Below, piece after piece: positions 1 to 10,415 of a stretch of DNA of 64,000 nucleotides. Under the pieces are notes generated by a model, which did no database searches, had not been told where the DNA came from, and was given only the letters and a program-made list of their open reading frames with translations. This DNA is from Harmothoe impar. Its lineage: Eukaryota > Annelida > Polychaeta > Phyllodocida > Polynoidae. The stretch's first letter is position 1; the number at the start of each line of letters is the position of its first letter. The stretch spans positions 83,786,610 to 83,850,609 of the forward strand of contig OX381707.1 of the NCBI GenBank assembly GCA_947462335.1. The letters run 5' to 3'. The position numbers were made by a program, and so were the translations under genes.

Positions 1-1665
1 GCTCTGTCAAACCGGTCAGCATGCCTGTTCTATATCAATGAGTATAAGCACTGCCTGAGGGATATCGACCATTCTATAAGGGCCGGCTACCCCCAGGATC
101 TCCACTATAAGCTGTATGACAGAAAAGGCAAATGCCTACAAGCTTTGAATGCATTTAACGCTGCCAAGTTGGCCTTTGAGACAGCTAACAATAGTTTGGC
201 AAAAGCAAAACTTGACAGTGCCAAAAAGGAGGAGACGAGAAAGGAATTACAAAAAGCCATTAAGGAGTGCAAGAAGGCAGCAAAGGGTAAGGATGACAAC
301 CTTGACATCATGGCTGACGACCCAGAAGCACCGCTCCCAGAGTTGGCTGATGGTGCACACCCGATATACCCAGCCTTATCCAAAGCCTGTGAAGTGGTCT
401 ACACACCTGACCTGGGGAGGGGGGTCCTGGCAACCCGTGACATCCTCCCCGGGGAGGTAGTACTGGTGGAGAAGCCGTATGTGGCGCCCCTGGACTCGCT
501 GATGCTGCGGGGGTTCTGCTACCACTGCTACAAGAAGCTGCTGGCCCCCATGGTGTGCCTGAGCTGCCCCATAGCCCGCTACTGCAGCACCAGCTGCCGC
601 TACCTGTCCTGGGAGGGCTACCACCAGTACGAGTGTCCACACCTGGATAAGGAGTACCAGGCAGGCAGGGCCATGCACATGTCTATACGGATGGTGCTGG
701 CCGCCGGCCGCGACTATCTACTCAACTACCGCAAGAGGAATCTGAACCCGGATGAATCCGACCAACTGGGGCTCGCTGGGTATGACAAGAATGGGATGTA
801 CCTGTCTGATAGCTACGAGACCGTTTTCCACCTCCTGAGGCACAACAAAGCCCACCCTCTGAATGACCTATTTAAAAAAGCGTCCTTTGCTGTGCTATCC
901 GTCAGGTGCTTGGTTGAGACCAATTTCTTTGAAGGCATTCCTGAGGATGAGCTGGAGGATGCCAAGGCCGGAATAGGGACTTTCTTAATGCGGCATTACC
1001 AGCAGATTGGGTGTAACGCCTATGTAGTAGATGTTATGCACAAAGAAGGCAATGCCAGTGAAATGGGACGAGGTCTTTACACCACCTTCGCCCTCATCAA
1101 CCATTCCTGTGACATCGAGTCACACCCGATTTTCTACGGTAACCGTCTGGTTCTGAGAACGCTGCGCACGGTTAAGAAAGGTGAGGAGATCAACGTGAAC
1201 TACGGCTTCATCTACCACTACGTTAACAAGCTGACGCGGCAGCAGGAGATGAGGGAGACGTACTTCATGGACTGTCAGTGCCGGCCGTGTACGTTAAACT
1301 GGGGGCTGTACCCGCAGATACCCGACCCCACCCCCGACTACAAGTGTGGTGCCTGCCAGACCAAGCTGCCCCTGCACCTCGGCCACAACCCCAGGACATG
1401 CCCTAAGTGTGACTCTGTGCTGCATCTGGAGCGGAAGAAGAAGGCGCTGAGGGAGTCGAGGAGGGAGTACCGGCAGCACTTCAAGGGGCCCATGAAGAAC
1501 AACGATGTCGGCAGTATGTCCGTGTTCCTGAGGCATATTGAGATCATTGACGACCTGCTGGTGCACCCCTGGAAGGAGTATATTAACTGTGTGGGCGAGG
1601 CCCAGGCCTGTATGTTCATGCAGGGCAACTGCCACGACCCCATAGTCTACAAGCCCTATGCCTGA
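1..1665 (+). CDS. SMYD4-like TPR/MYND/SET lysine methyltransferase, 5' partial
   Basis: The reading frame is open from base 1 to the TGA at 1663-1665 (554 codons), so the start lies upstream of the window. In order it holds a TPR-like helical segment (about residues 1-45: ANR-type start, then a GYPQDLHYKLYDRKGKC stretch typical of SMYD4), a Lys/Glu-rich helix (50-100), the start of a split SET domain, a MYND zinc finger (about 512-640; pattern CxxC, CxxC, CxxxC, HxxxC), the SET core with an NHSC motif (about 1099-1110), an EEINVNYGF segment and post-SET cysteines (CQCRPC). A further CxxC pair (CGAC, CPKC) follows. SMYD proteins transfer methyl groups from S-adenosylmethionine to protein lysines. 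The TPR before MYND separates SMYD4 from SMYD1-3. No intron is visible here. The exact paralogue is not settled. Confidence 0.88.
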   Translation, partial: ALSNRSACLFYINEYKHCLRDIDHSIRAGYPQDLHYKLYDRKGKCLQALNAFNAAKLAFETANNSLAKAKLDSAKKEETRKELQKAIKECKKAAKGKDDNLDIMADDPEAPLPELADGAHPIYPALSKACEVVYTPDLGRGVLATRDILPGEVVLVEKPYVAPLDSLMLRGFCYHCYKKLLAPMVCLSCPIARYCSTSCRYLSWEGYHQYECPHLDKEYQAGRAMHMSIRMVLAAGRDYLLNYRKRNLNPDESDQLGLAGYDKNGMYLSDSYETVFHLLRHNKAHPLNDLFKKASFAVLSVRCLVETNFFEGIPEDELEDAKAGIGTFLMRHYQQIGCNAYVVDVMHKEGNASEMGRGLYTTFALINHSCDIESHPIFYGNRLVLRTLRTVKKGEEINVNYGFIYHYVNKLTRQQEMRETYFMDCQCRPCTLNWGLYPQIPDPTPDYKCGACQTKLPLHLGHNPRTCPKCDSVLHLERKKKALRESRREYRQHFKGPMKNNDVGSMSVFLRHIEIIDDLLVHPWKEYINCVGEAQACMFMQGNCHDPIVYKPYA

Positions 1666-2235
1666 ATTACCTACAAGCCTTATTGCTGGCAGCCCATAGT
1701 CTACAAGCCCTACACCTGAACCACCTACAGGCCTTACTGCCACGACCCCATAGTCTACACGCCTTACGCCTGAACCACCTACAAGCCTACTACCGGGACA
1801 CGATATAGTCTATAAGCCTTACTCCTGAAACTACTACAAGCCTTATGGCTGAAATTACTACAAGTTCAAGGGCCAAATCACCCAGAAGTCTTACAGCTGA
1901 ATCATCTAGAAGCCTCAAGCCTAAATCACCTTACGTGAAAAGCCTTACATTTGAGTTTGAGTTTTGAATTTAATCATTTTATTGGCATCAATCCTCTTCA
2001 AGTGGAGTGTACAAGCCTTAGGCATCAATAACCTACAACCTCTATGATTGGATTACTTACCAGCCTTATGCCTGAAACAACTACAGGTTCTAGGCCTATA
2101 TCACCCACAAGCCTGACATCTAAACCACCTACAAGTCTTGAATCATCTACACGCCTTAAGCCTAAATCACATACAAGCCTTACATTTGAATCAGCTACAA
2201 GTCCTATGTCTGGGCATGTACACATCTATAACTAG
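1640..2235 (+). repeat. Degenerate tandem repeat echoing the end of the SMYD4-like gene
   Basis: The last coding bases (tagtctacaagccctatg then cctgaa) recur as diverged copies through the 3' flank, for example near 1695, 1750, 1785, 1810, 1840, 1995, 2065 and 2165. The common core is ctacaagcctta(t/c)gcctgaa. Unit spacing varies from about 25 to 60 bp. The array looks like an expansion of the 3' coding end into the 3' UTR. Confidence 0.7.
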
Positions 2236-4390
2236 TTCTCCCAGGGGCTCACTTCTCCATGGCATCCAGTTGGACATGGGTTCACTTTGCAATGATACTC
2301 ACTTTGCCCCTTTTCATGCTGCAGATTCTAATTTGAAGATTAGGTGTGCTCATTCATATTCATAGTATTTATGAACCATTTTCAGAGCCGACTCATGCAT
2401 TGTCTTTGGCACCAATACAAACCGTTTATACTCAATCATTCTTACATTTTATCATTGAATGTACAAGAAATTCTCACACAGTATCTTTTATTAACAGAAT
2501 ATTCCCCAATGCTGATAACAAACTCGCGGGCATGTATTAACCTACGTAGTCCATACCTGATCGTATCGCATGACCTTTATCATACAGCTATCTATTATTG
2601 ATAAAGCTATATCAATATACACATATCCAACATCTACAGCTGATATGGGAGATGTCTTGGATCTATGTTGACCCTTTAAGGACAACCCGTTATCTGATAT
2701 CTACATCTATTGTCAGCAATGTAGGGCTGCTGAGTGACTTCCCAGAGAACAGCGTCAAAAGGGAGTCCAGGTTGCCTCCAGAATGACTCCCCTCATATAG
2801 CTCTCTGGGTAATATGACTCCGCCAGGTGACTCCATTAGGTCGGCCAGAGAGTCACCTAGGCTCCCTTAAAGGCCAAGCGCCCCTATATATACGGCTGAG
2901 TACCTGTCCCGACTGTGTTCTGACTGTTACTGGACGTGCAGTAAGAACTGCGGGTTTAAGCGACCCCTAAAGAGGGGAGTCTTTCTGATGCTGTTAATTT
3001 TTTCTGTGTTGCTAGCGCTGCATTGGTGCATCATATACTTTACCAATGGGATTGTATCAACCCCCTTGGACTGGCATGATGCATGAATGCAAGGCTGGAT
3101 ATTTACACATTGGGATATAAAGGTTAAATAATTATCCTCCATGAAGAAAGTAATGCCTGCATGTAGTGTAGGACTTGGTGTGTTATATAGTCCCAACAGA
3201 GGAGGATACAGCGTATTCATCAGACCTATATTAGGGTAATGTCTCAAACCTATATCATGATAGGACTATCAAAGAACATCCTATCAGAGCTATATCACAT
3301 CATATTGATGTACACAGGTTTTGGCACATCATGGCATAGAAGTGTAGAATATGATGTACCGTATTCGACGTAATAAGCGCCCCCCCCTCCATTTTTCAGA
3401 ATTTTTCCAGATTTTTTTACTGTGTCTCCCGAATTTCCTTACTGTTTTTAACACCTGTATGTAACATGAAGCACTTCACACCTGTGCAGGTGTTAAAGCC
3501 AAGCCAAGTGTTAAGGTGTGTTGCATCATTGAGGAGGCCACTGAGGTGGGACAGTAGTCTGTATCTGGCAGCCATGGGGGCACTTATTAAAATGAATATT
3601 TGAGGCATTTTTTTTTACTTAAAATAACTTTTTACGTTGAATACGGTACAGCCATGCTGTGAAAGTACTGACCTAACATGGAAAGTATACAAGCCATTTT
3701 AATAGGGAGTGGTCAATTCTAAACTCTAGTAACTGGCTGGACCTACCCCTGAATGTTACTACTTGTCTCGATATGTCATTTGTCAAGGCATTGCAGGATG
3801 AATGATATATAGCGTAATATAATCTCTGCCACCCTTAAAGGGTTACTTACATTTACTTATTTTGTGATTTCTAACCCAGAATTTACCCAGAAAACCTGAC
3901 AATATCAGCTGTGGAAACTGCTTCCAAGAGGAATGTGATGAAATTGTTTACTGTCATTTATAACATCAGAATGATTAGCTACGCTGTCATTTGTGTACTC
4001 ATGATATATTGTATCTTCTGCCATTTGTGATATATTATATACTTATGTGTATAATTATATGACTCTAAATAGTTCTATACCATTATTGGCATATACCTGA
4101 TAGATTAATGTTGAGTCTCTAAGGGCCGTGTAATGATGCATGAAGGCAGCTCTGGTAACTAGGGTAAACTGACCTCAAGGTAACCACGTACCATGACATG
4201 TCCACCCTAGTTATGCAGCTATTTATGTATGATATTGTGTTGATTTGTCCCTTGCTTGAAAGAGTATCACTTAAAGTGTACTGTGATGCAAAAAAAGAGG
4301 GATTATCATGCATGAATGGTTACAAAATTGAGGTGGACATCTCACGGTACGTGGTTACCTTTGGGTCAGTCTACCCTAGCTTGGTAGTGC
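2236..4390. other. Gene-free stretch with one dispersed repeat
   Basis: No ORF here has protein-like features. The sequence is AT-rich and carries a palindromic repeat at 2735-2885. A weak inverted pair around 4140-4400 (ggtaaactgacc / ggtcagtctaccctag) is the only other structure seen. Confidence 0.5.
2735..2885. repeat. Palindromic dispersed repeat, uninterrupted relative of the first Polinton target
   Basis: This stretch resembles the sequence split by the element at 9270-18968: shared blocks include catatagctctc(t), taatatgact, agccagagagtcacctagg and the agggagtccaggttgcctcc stretch. The CCTAGG at 2856-2861 is intact and followed by ctccctta, exactly as expected for an empty site. Confidence 0.7.
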
Positions 4391-4735
4391 TGGTTAATGC
4401 ATCATGATGTCTCCACTGGTGGAATACTCTCCTAAATGGTTGGCATGATGCGCCAATCCAGTACTGGTGAGTACCGGCACAGCATCGGTGCATCATGACA
4501 ATGAATCGCTTGAACCCTTTATGGATGGCATAATCCATTATAACATCATGCCTTTGGTAGTCATGATGCGCAAATTCAACATTGGCGAGTCACTCACCAG
4601 TGCTGCATTCAAGCATCATGCTGACCATACCGGGTTGAGGCACTCAAGAAGGGTCAGCATGATGCACCGATGCAGTAACAGTGAGTGACTCGCTGGGGCT
4701 GCATGGATGCATCTTGACAACAAATGACATCTTTT
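4391..4735. repeat. TGCATCATG / gagttactcgcc palindromic repeat cluster
   Basis: Several imperfect units combine a catgatgca core with a GCAG-CTGG-gagt-act-CCAG-GCTGC type hairpin (for example 4455-4500 and 4560-4620). They belong to the family also found at 7215, 8275, 24000, 36240, 45000, 45320, 49280 and 53115. Confidence 0.65.
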
Positions 4736-4863
4736 AGCGACCTCCTGACCTCTAAGGGTTACAGCTGTCCTGATACAGCTGCCGTGTTATCGTGTCAGAC
4801 GCACCTCCTGATAACAAGTAACTATGTCAGACAGAAATAAAATACATAGCCAAAGGTGCACAA

Positions 4864-4987
4864 GTTTTAGTCTATTGACAGGGTTATTTCACGAGTTGAA
4901 GGGGTGCCGTATTTCATGAGGCCGTAGGCCAAGTGAAATGCGGCACCCCCTTCAACAAGTGAAATAACCCTGTTAACAGACTAAAAC
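4864..4987. mobile_element. Hairpin MITE, about 124 bp
   Basis: This is almost one palindrome. The left arm begins gttttagtctattgacaggg and the right arm ends with the complement ccctgttaacagactaaaac. Arms are about 53 bp with a short spacer (gaggccgtaggccaag). No clear target duplication was found. Confidence 0.7.
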
Positions 4988-6027
4988 TAGTGTTCCTTTG
5001 GGTTTATTTTTTATCTTTTTCGATTAAAATTTTCAAAATTATGGTAGGGGGAAGCCTAAAAAGACATTTTTATAGGTCGTTCAAATGTAAACAAACCGCC
5101 ACATCTGATGACGTCACAGGCCGTTAAATACGGCCATGGGTTATTTGACATGGGGTGTGTAATGCGGCCTTCCTTGGTTAAGTCAATGACACTGCAGTAT
5201 TCAATAAAAAAATAAATATGTGTAATTTAATTGTGTTTGTTGTTTAGTACTAAGTCAGACATGATGAATATTATATTTAATTTTTTGTTCTCTTGATATG
5301 GAAATTTCACAATTTTAGGACCTCTTAAAGACATCCCCCCCCCCTCGCTAAAAAAAGAAGAAAAAGCCTGTTGGAGTAGATTCTGGTCTCAGATAGGGGA
5401 TGCCCGGGGCCACTGAGTAGAGATGGCACTTTTCCTTCTTTTGCAGGAATTCATACTTTTTGGCTGGAATTTCTGCATTGAATAACAATTAATTTACTAC
5501 AGAAATTGACCAAAATCTCAAGATTTCCTACATTTTGTTGACGAGGCAGTGGCATCTCTGCTGAGCACATACTTAGGGTGACCTCTGCAGTGAATACTGA
5601 ATGAGTTCTGGCTGGTCAAAATAGTTTGCGAAATTTTCTAAACCAAAAATGTTAATAAACTTGCTCCAAAACGTGATTAAACATAGGTATACGTTTCAAT
5701 CGATGCATGTCTGCCATTTTAAATACATCTTTCACTGCTGGGCGTGGTATACCCATCTAGATATACCACAGTGTCTAGCCACTCACCCCACAGTAGCTAC
5801 GAACGTCTCTGATTGGTCAAGGCTACCCATCACAGACTCTCAACCAATCAGGGAGGAGCTCTGATTTTTATTCATTGGCTATTACGTAGCAAGTCGTGTT
5901 ATAATATGGAGTAACTGGTTAGTACTCGTATTAATCGACAGGGGGTGGTACTAGCTTCCCGCATGTGACGCCGTGACGTCACTGCTAGCTATCCCCTCCA
6001 ACATGGACATTTGTCTTTTTTTTGCCC
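4988..6027. other. Gene-free stretch
   Basis: AT-rich non-coding sequence. The only local features noticed are a C-run at 5334-5344 and the short inverted pair tatacccatctagatatacc near 5748. No gene is supported. Confidence 0.4.
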
Positions 6028-6346
6028 CTATATTGCCTCTATATTGCCTCTATATTGCCGCTATATTGCCGCTATATTTCCTCTATATTGCCTCTATATC
6101 GCCTCTATATCGCCTCTTTATTGCCTCTATATTGCCTCTATATTGCCTCTATATTGCCTCTATATTGTCTCTATATTGCCTCTATATCGCCTCTATATCG
6201 CCTCTATATTGCCTCTATATTGCCTCTATATTGCCTCTATATTGCCTCTATATTGCCTCTATATTGCCTCTATATCGCCTCTATATTGCCTCTATATTGC
6301 CTCTATATTGCCTCTATATTGCCTCTATATTGCCTCTATATTGCTT
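6028..6346 (+). repeat. 11 bp minisatellite (cctctatattg)n
   Basis: About 29 near-identical copies of an 11 bp unit, with cctctatatcg variants. Because 11 is not a multiple of 3 and the unit lacks stops, all three forward frames stay open and spell the same LYIASILPLYC peptide. The apparent ORFs are therefore products of the repeat. Confidence 0.9.
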
Positions 6347-6398
6347 CAAAATGACTGTATGCTTCTGCGGACAGGGGTATCATGGGAATCAGACTAAA

Positions 6399-6525
6399 TG
6401 TGAGGCAATGTGAGGCAATGTGAGGCAATGTGAGGCAATGTGAGGCAATGTGAGGCAATGTGAGGCAATGTGAGGCAATGTGAGGCAATGTGAGGCAATG
6501 TGAGGCAATGTGAGGCAATGTGAGG
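6399..6525 (+). repeat. 10 bp tandem repeat (aatgtgaggc)n
   Basis: About 12-13 perfect copies of a 10 bp unit with no spacers. It lies immediately left of an inverted-repeat element. Confidence 0.9.
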
Positions 6526-6619
6526 CCAGACAAGGAGACTCCGAAGAAGGTAATACCAGCGCTGCACGCTGATGGGGTCACTGACGGGCGGCAGGAGACT
6601 GTCCGGGAGGTAGCCTGTA

Positions 6620-7198
6620 GTCTCAACATCAGACCAATGTTGCGTCGGCCCGTTAGATGGCGGGAGGGGCGCCTTACGTAGGTCTGACTGTGGGGTCGAA
6701 ACTAGACCCAAAATTGACGATTTATAAAAACATTTTTAACCATAGATGCTGGACATCATTTTATGATACTAAATAAGGATTCAATTCTGTTATCAATTTG
6801 AAAAATAGTGATGAATAAGCATAATAAATTTATCAACAAAGAGCTGTCAAATCATGGCAAGAATCAGCCATGTGCTTCGCTTCATCGGCGGCCTATGGAG
6901 AATGCATCCATTATCGCCCATAGAATAAGAATGTCAAATTTCTCCCTTCCCTGTAGTGTTTTATTAATGCCATTTGAAACATAGCTTAATTACATCATAG
7001 AAAGCACTCGGTTTCAATGGGGTCAATATGACACTTGTAGAACACCCGGAACTTACATTGTTTACATGATTAAACTCTTAAGTACTGAGGTTCTTCTGCG
7101 TCCCGTAGGATGGAGCCCTCATGCACGCAGTCAGACCTATGTAAGGCGCCCCTCCCGCCATCTAACGGGCCGACGCAACATTGGTCTGATGTTGAGAC
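6620..7198. mobile_element. Inverted-repeat transposon remnant, TA target
   Basis: Arms of about 75 bp face each other: the left begins gtctcaacatcagaccaatg and the right ends with its complement. The AT-rich 430 bp middle has no coding potential. The element is flanked by TA on both sides (6618-6619 and 7199-7200), as in Tc1/mariner-type insertions, though the TA could also belong to the arms. Confidence 0.75.
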
Positions 7199-7214
7199 TA
7201 GGTAGTCTGAAGTG

Positions 7215-7510
7215 TAAGCATGAACTATGAATGCAGCACTGGCGAGTTACTCGCCAGGGCTGCATTGGTGAGGACAAATGTTACCCTATAGTGAAATGCC
7301 CTCCTTAAGAGGCTGTATAGTGTATTAATGTGTTCTACCCTTGGTCATCATGATGTATGAATACAGCCCTGGCCAGTTACTCACAAGAGGAGTCAATTCT
7401 GTAGGATAGACATGATGCATGAATGTAGCCCTGGTAAGTTACTCAGCAGGGCTGCATTCATGCTTCATGACGACCAAGGGCATGTTACATTAATGCACTA
7501 TGTGTCCCTC
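7215..7510. repeat. TGCATCATG / gagttactcgcc palindromic repeat cluster
   Basis: Three hairpin units (for example gcagcactggcgagttactc / gccagggctgca at 7233-7268, and 7420-7460) sit with catgatgcatgaatgcag-type cores and an aagggcatg-ttaatgca tail. Confidence 0.7.
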
Positions 7511-7874
7511 AATGGTTAATCCATGTAACAATTCAATTCCCCACCTTTCTGACAAGGAGTATCTTCCAGTCCCACAGCCTCTGTAGGGTCCTTATCGGCA
7601 GGTATCTTACAGCAGTTGGGATCTTGACGCCTTCCTTGATTTCCTTCACCACAGGGTAATGACTTGTCAGATTCCTATATACTAAATGTAGATTAACATG
7701 AGTAAACTTACCCCTTCACTTACAGCCTGAGGTATGCCACGTTACAGAAGAGGAGCTGGACTAGTCAACAACACTAAATAACTTACAGTATTTTAAATTT
7801 GTTTTATTCTTAACACTATCATTTATTCAAGAGGTGAGAGCCTGTTTGCATTGGGCTAATGACCGTGCTGATCT

Positions 7875-8076
7875 ATGTGCCTCTACATGGGTAAAAAACG
7901 ACACTGGCGACACAGCGACATGGCCATTTTAGGCCATTTTAAAAATCGACGGACCCAGGAAAAAAATCGACCCACAGGAATTTTTCTCTAAGTTCTTGTA
8001 TACCTAAAAATCGACACAGTGACACGGCCCTTTTGCTTAAATTCGACACGGTCAAACCCATGCATGTAGAGGCACA
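7875..8076. mobile_element. Short palindromic element ending in atgtgcctctacatgg
   Basis: Left end atgtgcctctacatgg is matched by the right end ccatgcatgtagaggcacat. The interior repeats cgacac(t/g)g-type blocks. No firm target duplication was identified. Confidence 0.5.
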
Positions 8077-8274
8077 TCTATTGTCGGTTTACATTAATAT
8101 TAGCATGAGCACTGAATGAGTAATAACTGCATGGTTACAGTCCCAGTGTTTCTGTATCGATACACAATGGGCATTGGGATCACTGACCGCACAGCATGAG
8201 GATACTACATAAGTAATAAATGGTTTCAGTCCCCCTAAATTAGTAAATCGTATGGATAGGAAATCAAAATTTTA

Positions 8275-8510
8275 ACCCCCTAAGGGCTGCATAGTGTGCT
8301 CATGCATCATGCCCTTGGTTGTCATTATGCAGGAATGCAGCACTGGTTAGTAACTCGCCAGTACTCCCTTCAAGCATCATGCCCGCCCTACATGGTCAAT
8401 ACACTCCCAAACGGTCGGCATGATGCACCAATGCAGGCCTGGTGAGCTACCCTCGAGGGCTGCATTAGTGCAGCATGGCGACAAATGTCACCTTTTAGCG
8501 ACATGCGATG
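8275..8510. repeat. TGCATCATG / gagttactcgcc palindromic repeat cluster
   Basis: Two to three diverged units with cgtcatgatgca-type cores and ctggtgagctaccctcgagggctgca-like hairpins (8335-8370, 8415-8475). Confidence 0.6.
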
Positions 8511-8559
8511 CTTAAAGAGGTTAGAACCGCATGAATGAGTAGACATGAAAAGTACTAAG

Positions 8560-8891
8560 GGCTGTGTCTCACGACCTTGGGACAATGTTTTTGTCTCTGA
8601 ACGGGTGCCGTCTCTGACCAGGTGCCGTCTCTGACCGGGTGCCGTCTCTGACCGGCTTGGCTTGATAAGGTCAAAATACTAACAGCAGGAGGCTAATCAT
8701 AATTATAACTATGATTATATAACAACCGCCATAACGTTTTTCCAAATCCTTATATATATGAGTATATTTCTTTTTAAAACACCTTTTTCTGACACCTGGT
8801 CAGAGACGACAGCCGGTCAGAGATGGCAGCCGGTCAGAGACGGCACCCGATCAGAGACAAAAACATTGTCCCAAGGTCGTGAGACACAGCC
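8560..8891. mobile_element. MITE with GGCTGTGTCTCAC ends, copy 1
   Basis: The ends are ggctgtgtctcacgacctt and its exact complement. Flanking TAAG on both sides (8556-8559 and 8892-8895) is a 4 bp target duplication. The interior repeats gaccgggtgccgtctct on the left and its complement on the right around an AT-rich core. Confidence 0.85.
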
Positions 8892-9106
8892 TAAGACATA
8901 ACACGGTCTGACCTGAATAAGTCATAACTATTGATACAGCATGGGAGGGGGAATGTAGCAGACCTATATGAACTCATATTTGAATGAGAAACCATGAACC
9001 TACATATATTTTGGTTCATGGAGAAACTGGTCAACATATTTGATACCAAAGATAATGTCCCAGTCTTACCAAATCAATTCAATTGAAACATCTTATACTG
9101 ATGAAC

Positions 9107-9269
9107 ATCTACACAGAGAAAAGAAACATCATCAAAATTCCAGGTCACCTAAGGGAGCCTAGGTGACTCTAGCTAACCTAAGGAAGTCACCTGGGGCAGT
9201 CATATAGCTCTCTTGGTAATATGACTACCCCAGTTCACTCCCTTAGGTCAGCCAGAGAGTCACCTAGGA
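9107..9269. repeat. Left half of the palindromic repeat interrupted by the first Polinton
   Basis: Shares catatagctctct, taatatgact and agccagagagtcacctagg with the uninterrupted repeat at 2735-2885. It ends in CCTAGG (9264-9269), the left copy of the element's target duplication. Its other half continues at 18969. Confidence 0.75.
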
Positions 9270-9675
9270 GTAGTATAGTATGTATCGGAACGGGACTATA
9301 GTTAACTACTGTTTATTACTCAATCGACATGCAGCCAATCAGAGGCCGCCATTTGGTCACGTGACCCGTTGCCATGGTAACGTGACCTACTTAGGGCTCT
9401 CAGCCAATCAGAAGCCAGCATTCTGGGTGACCTACTGACCTACTTAGAAGCTCTCAGCCAATCAGAGGCCGGCATTCTGGTAACCATGGTAACGTGACCT
9501 ACTTACGTCACGTGACCTACTTAGGCTCAGCCAATCAGAAGCTGGCATTCTGGTAACTAGGGTAACGTGACCTACTTAGGGTTTGTTTGTAAACAACACC
9601 ACGTGGCTCTCTTGTTTGTAAACAAACAAACAAAAAAGTTATGTAACTTATATATAGAAATAAAAACACAACAAG
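9270..9675 (+). repeat. Element 1 left TIR
   Basis: About 406 bp, mirrored at 18549-18968. It contains repeated blocks of CCAATCAGA, gtCACGTGac E-boxes, acctacttag, X-box-like palindromes (9368-9381 and 9480-9493), and an inner gtttgtaaacaacaccacgtggctctc module. Confidence 0.9.
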
Positions 9676-9736
9676 ATAATTTCTTTTTTTTTCATTTTAT
9701 TCTTTATTTTCATTTCAATCAAAAAAACACACAAGT

Positions 9737-10036
9737 TTATGCTTTTTTAGCTCGCTTCTTCGATTTGCAACAACCCAACAGGCCGCAAAGTCTCACGCCG
9801 CCGTCACTCGCACCACCACACCCCGGACGACTTCTCTCCAATAGACATTGCACGACTTTGGATAAATCCAACACCATTTCGGCAAGGCAGAGAATCTTTG
9901 CCTCCATGAAACGGCCGCCATCGCAACAACCCGTCACAACAGCATCATCGATAGCTTCTGACTCACTGTCCGGTCGCTCAGCTTTGGGATTTTGCTCATG
10001 CGCATGACGCACTTCTTGGGGTTTCTTGTTCGACAT
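9737..10036 (-). CDS. Small hypothetical protein at the left end of element 1
   Basis: A 99-residue frame overlaps the 3' end of the protease gene by about 100 bp and stops just inside the left TIR. The product has an acidic N-terminal half, several cysteines (TGCCDGG, LLGCCKSKK) and a basic tail. I recognise no family. It sits in the gap between protease and TIR on the same strand as all the core genes, which supports coding, but the overlap and lack of homology leave this open. Confidence 0.35.
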   Translation of the reverse strand: MSNKKPQEVRHAHEQNPKAERPDSESEAIDDAVVTGCCDGGRFMEAKILCLAEMVLDLSKVVQCLLERSRPGCGGASDGGVRLCGLLGCCKSKKRAKKA

Positions 10037-10386
10037 GCTTCAATTAGGAAATGAACGCAATGAGGTCCACAGGTGTCAGCAGAAGTGTCTTGTAGTTGAA
10101 CGCGGTTTCTTTGCCACTTGAACGGAGCAGAGCGTTCCACGAAAGACAAGAACTCCGCACTCAGCGGCGGTAAGCCGAAGGAATCAAAGTAGTACACTTC
10201 ACCCGTGCTCGACACGTAAAACGCCACCCAATGCTGACCTGGTAAATGTTGCGGATCTGTGTTGCTCACGAAACAAGTGTCTTTGATAGGGTGCTTCGGA
10301 ATAGTGTCACAAGAGAAAACACCCAGGAAACGATGTTTTGTGTGAACGTTTTCCTTCAACACTCTGCTTATTTCAAGCGTGTTCAT
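9934..10386 (-). CDS. Adenain-like maturation cysteine protease
   Basis: Likely the virion maturation protease of the Polinton morphogenesis set. The frame is open further upstream, but the ATG at 10386 gives a 150-residue protein of the expected domain start and begins 30 bp after the capsid gene stop; the longer version would overlap the capsid gene. Numbered from this start, the catalytic set is visible: His52 (GQHW), Asp68 (YYFDSFG), Gln99 and Cys106 (Q then seven residues to C in DTCGPHC). The spacing is that of adenovirus-type proteases (C5 family). It is shorter than adenovirus proteases but keeps all four active-site residues, so it may be functional. Confidence 0.85.
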   Translation of the reverse strand: MNTLEISRVLKENVHTKHRFLGVFSCDTIPKHPIKDTCFVSNTDPQHLPGQHWVAFYVSSTGEVYYFDSFGLPPLSAEFLSFVERSAPFKWQRNRVQLQDTSADTCGPHCVHFLIEACRTRNPKKCVMRMSKIPKLSDRTVSQKLSMMLL

Positions 10387-10415
10387 ACGATACGCTAAGT
10401 ACCGCTGTCTTGTCT

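Noticed and set aside
5973..6413. Three overlapping 110-146 codon forward frames
   Set aside because: They arise from an 11 bp repeat with no stops; all frames give the same peptide.
6399..6525. Regular short repeat resembling a CRISPR array
   Set aside because: 10 bp units are directly adjacent, with no spacers, in an animal genome.
9567..10007. 146-codon plus-strand frame at the left end of element 1
   Set aside because: Antisense to the protease gene and TIR, low complexity, no family; all supported core genes are on the other strand.
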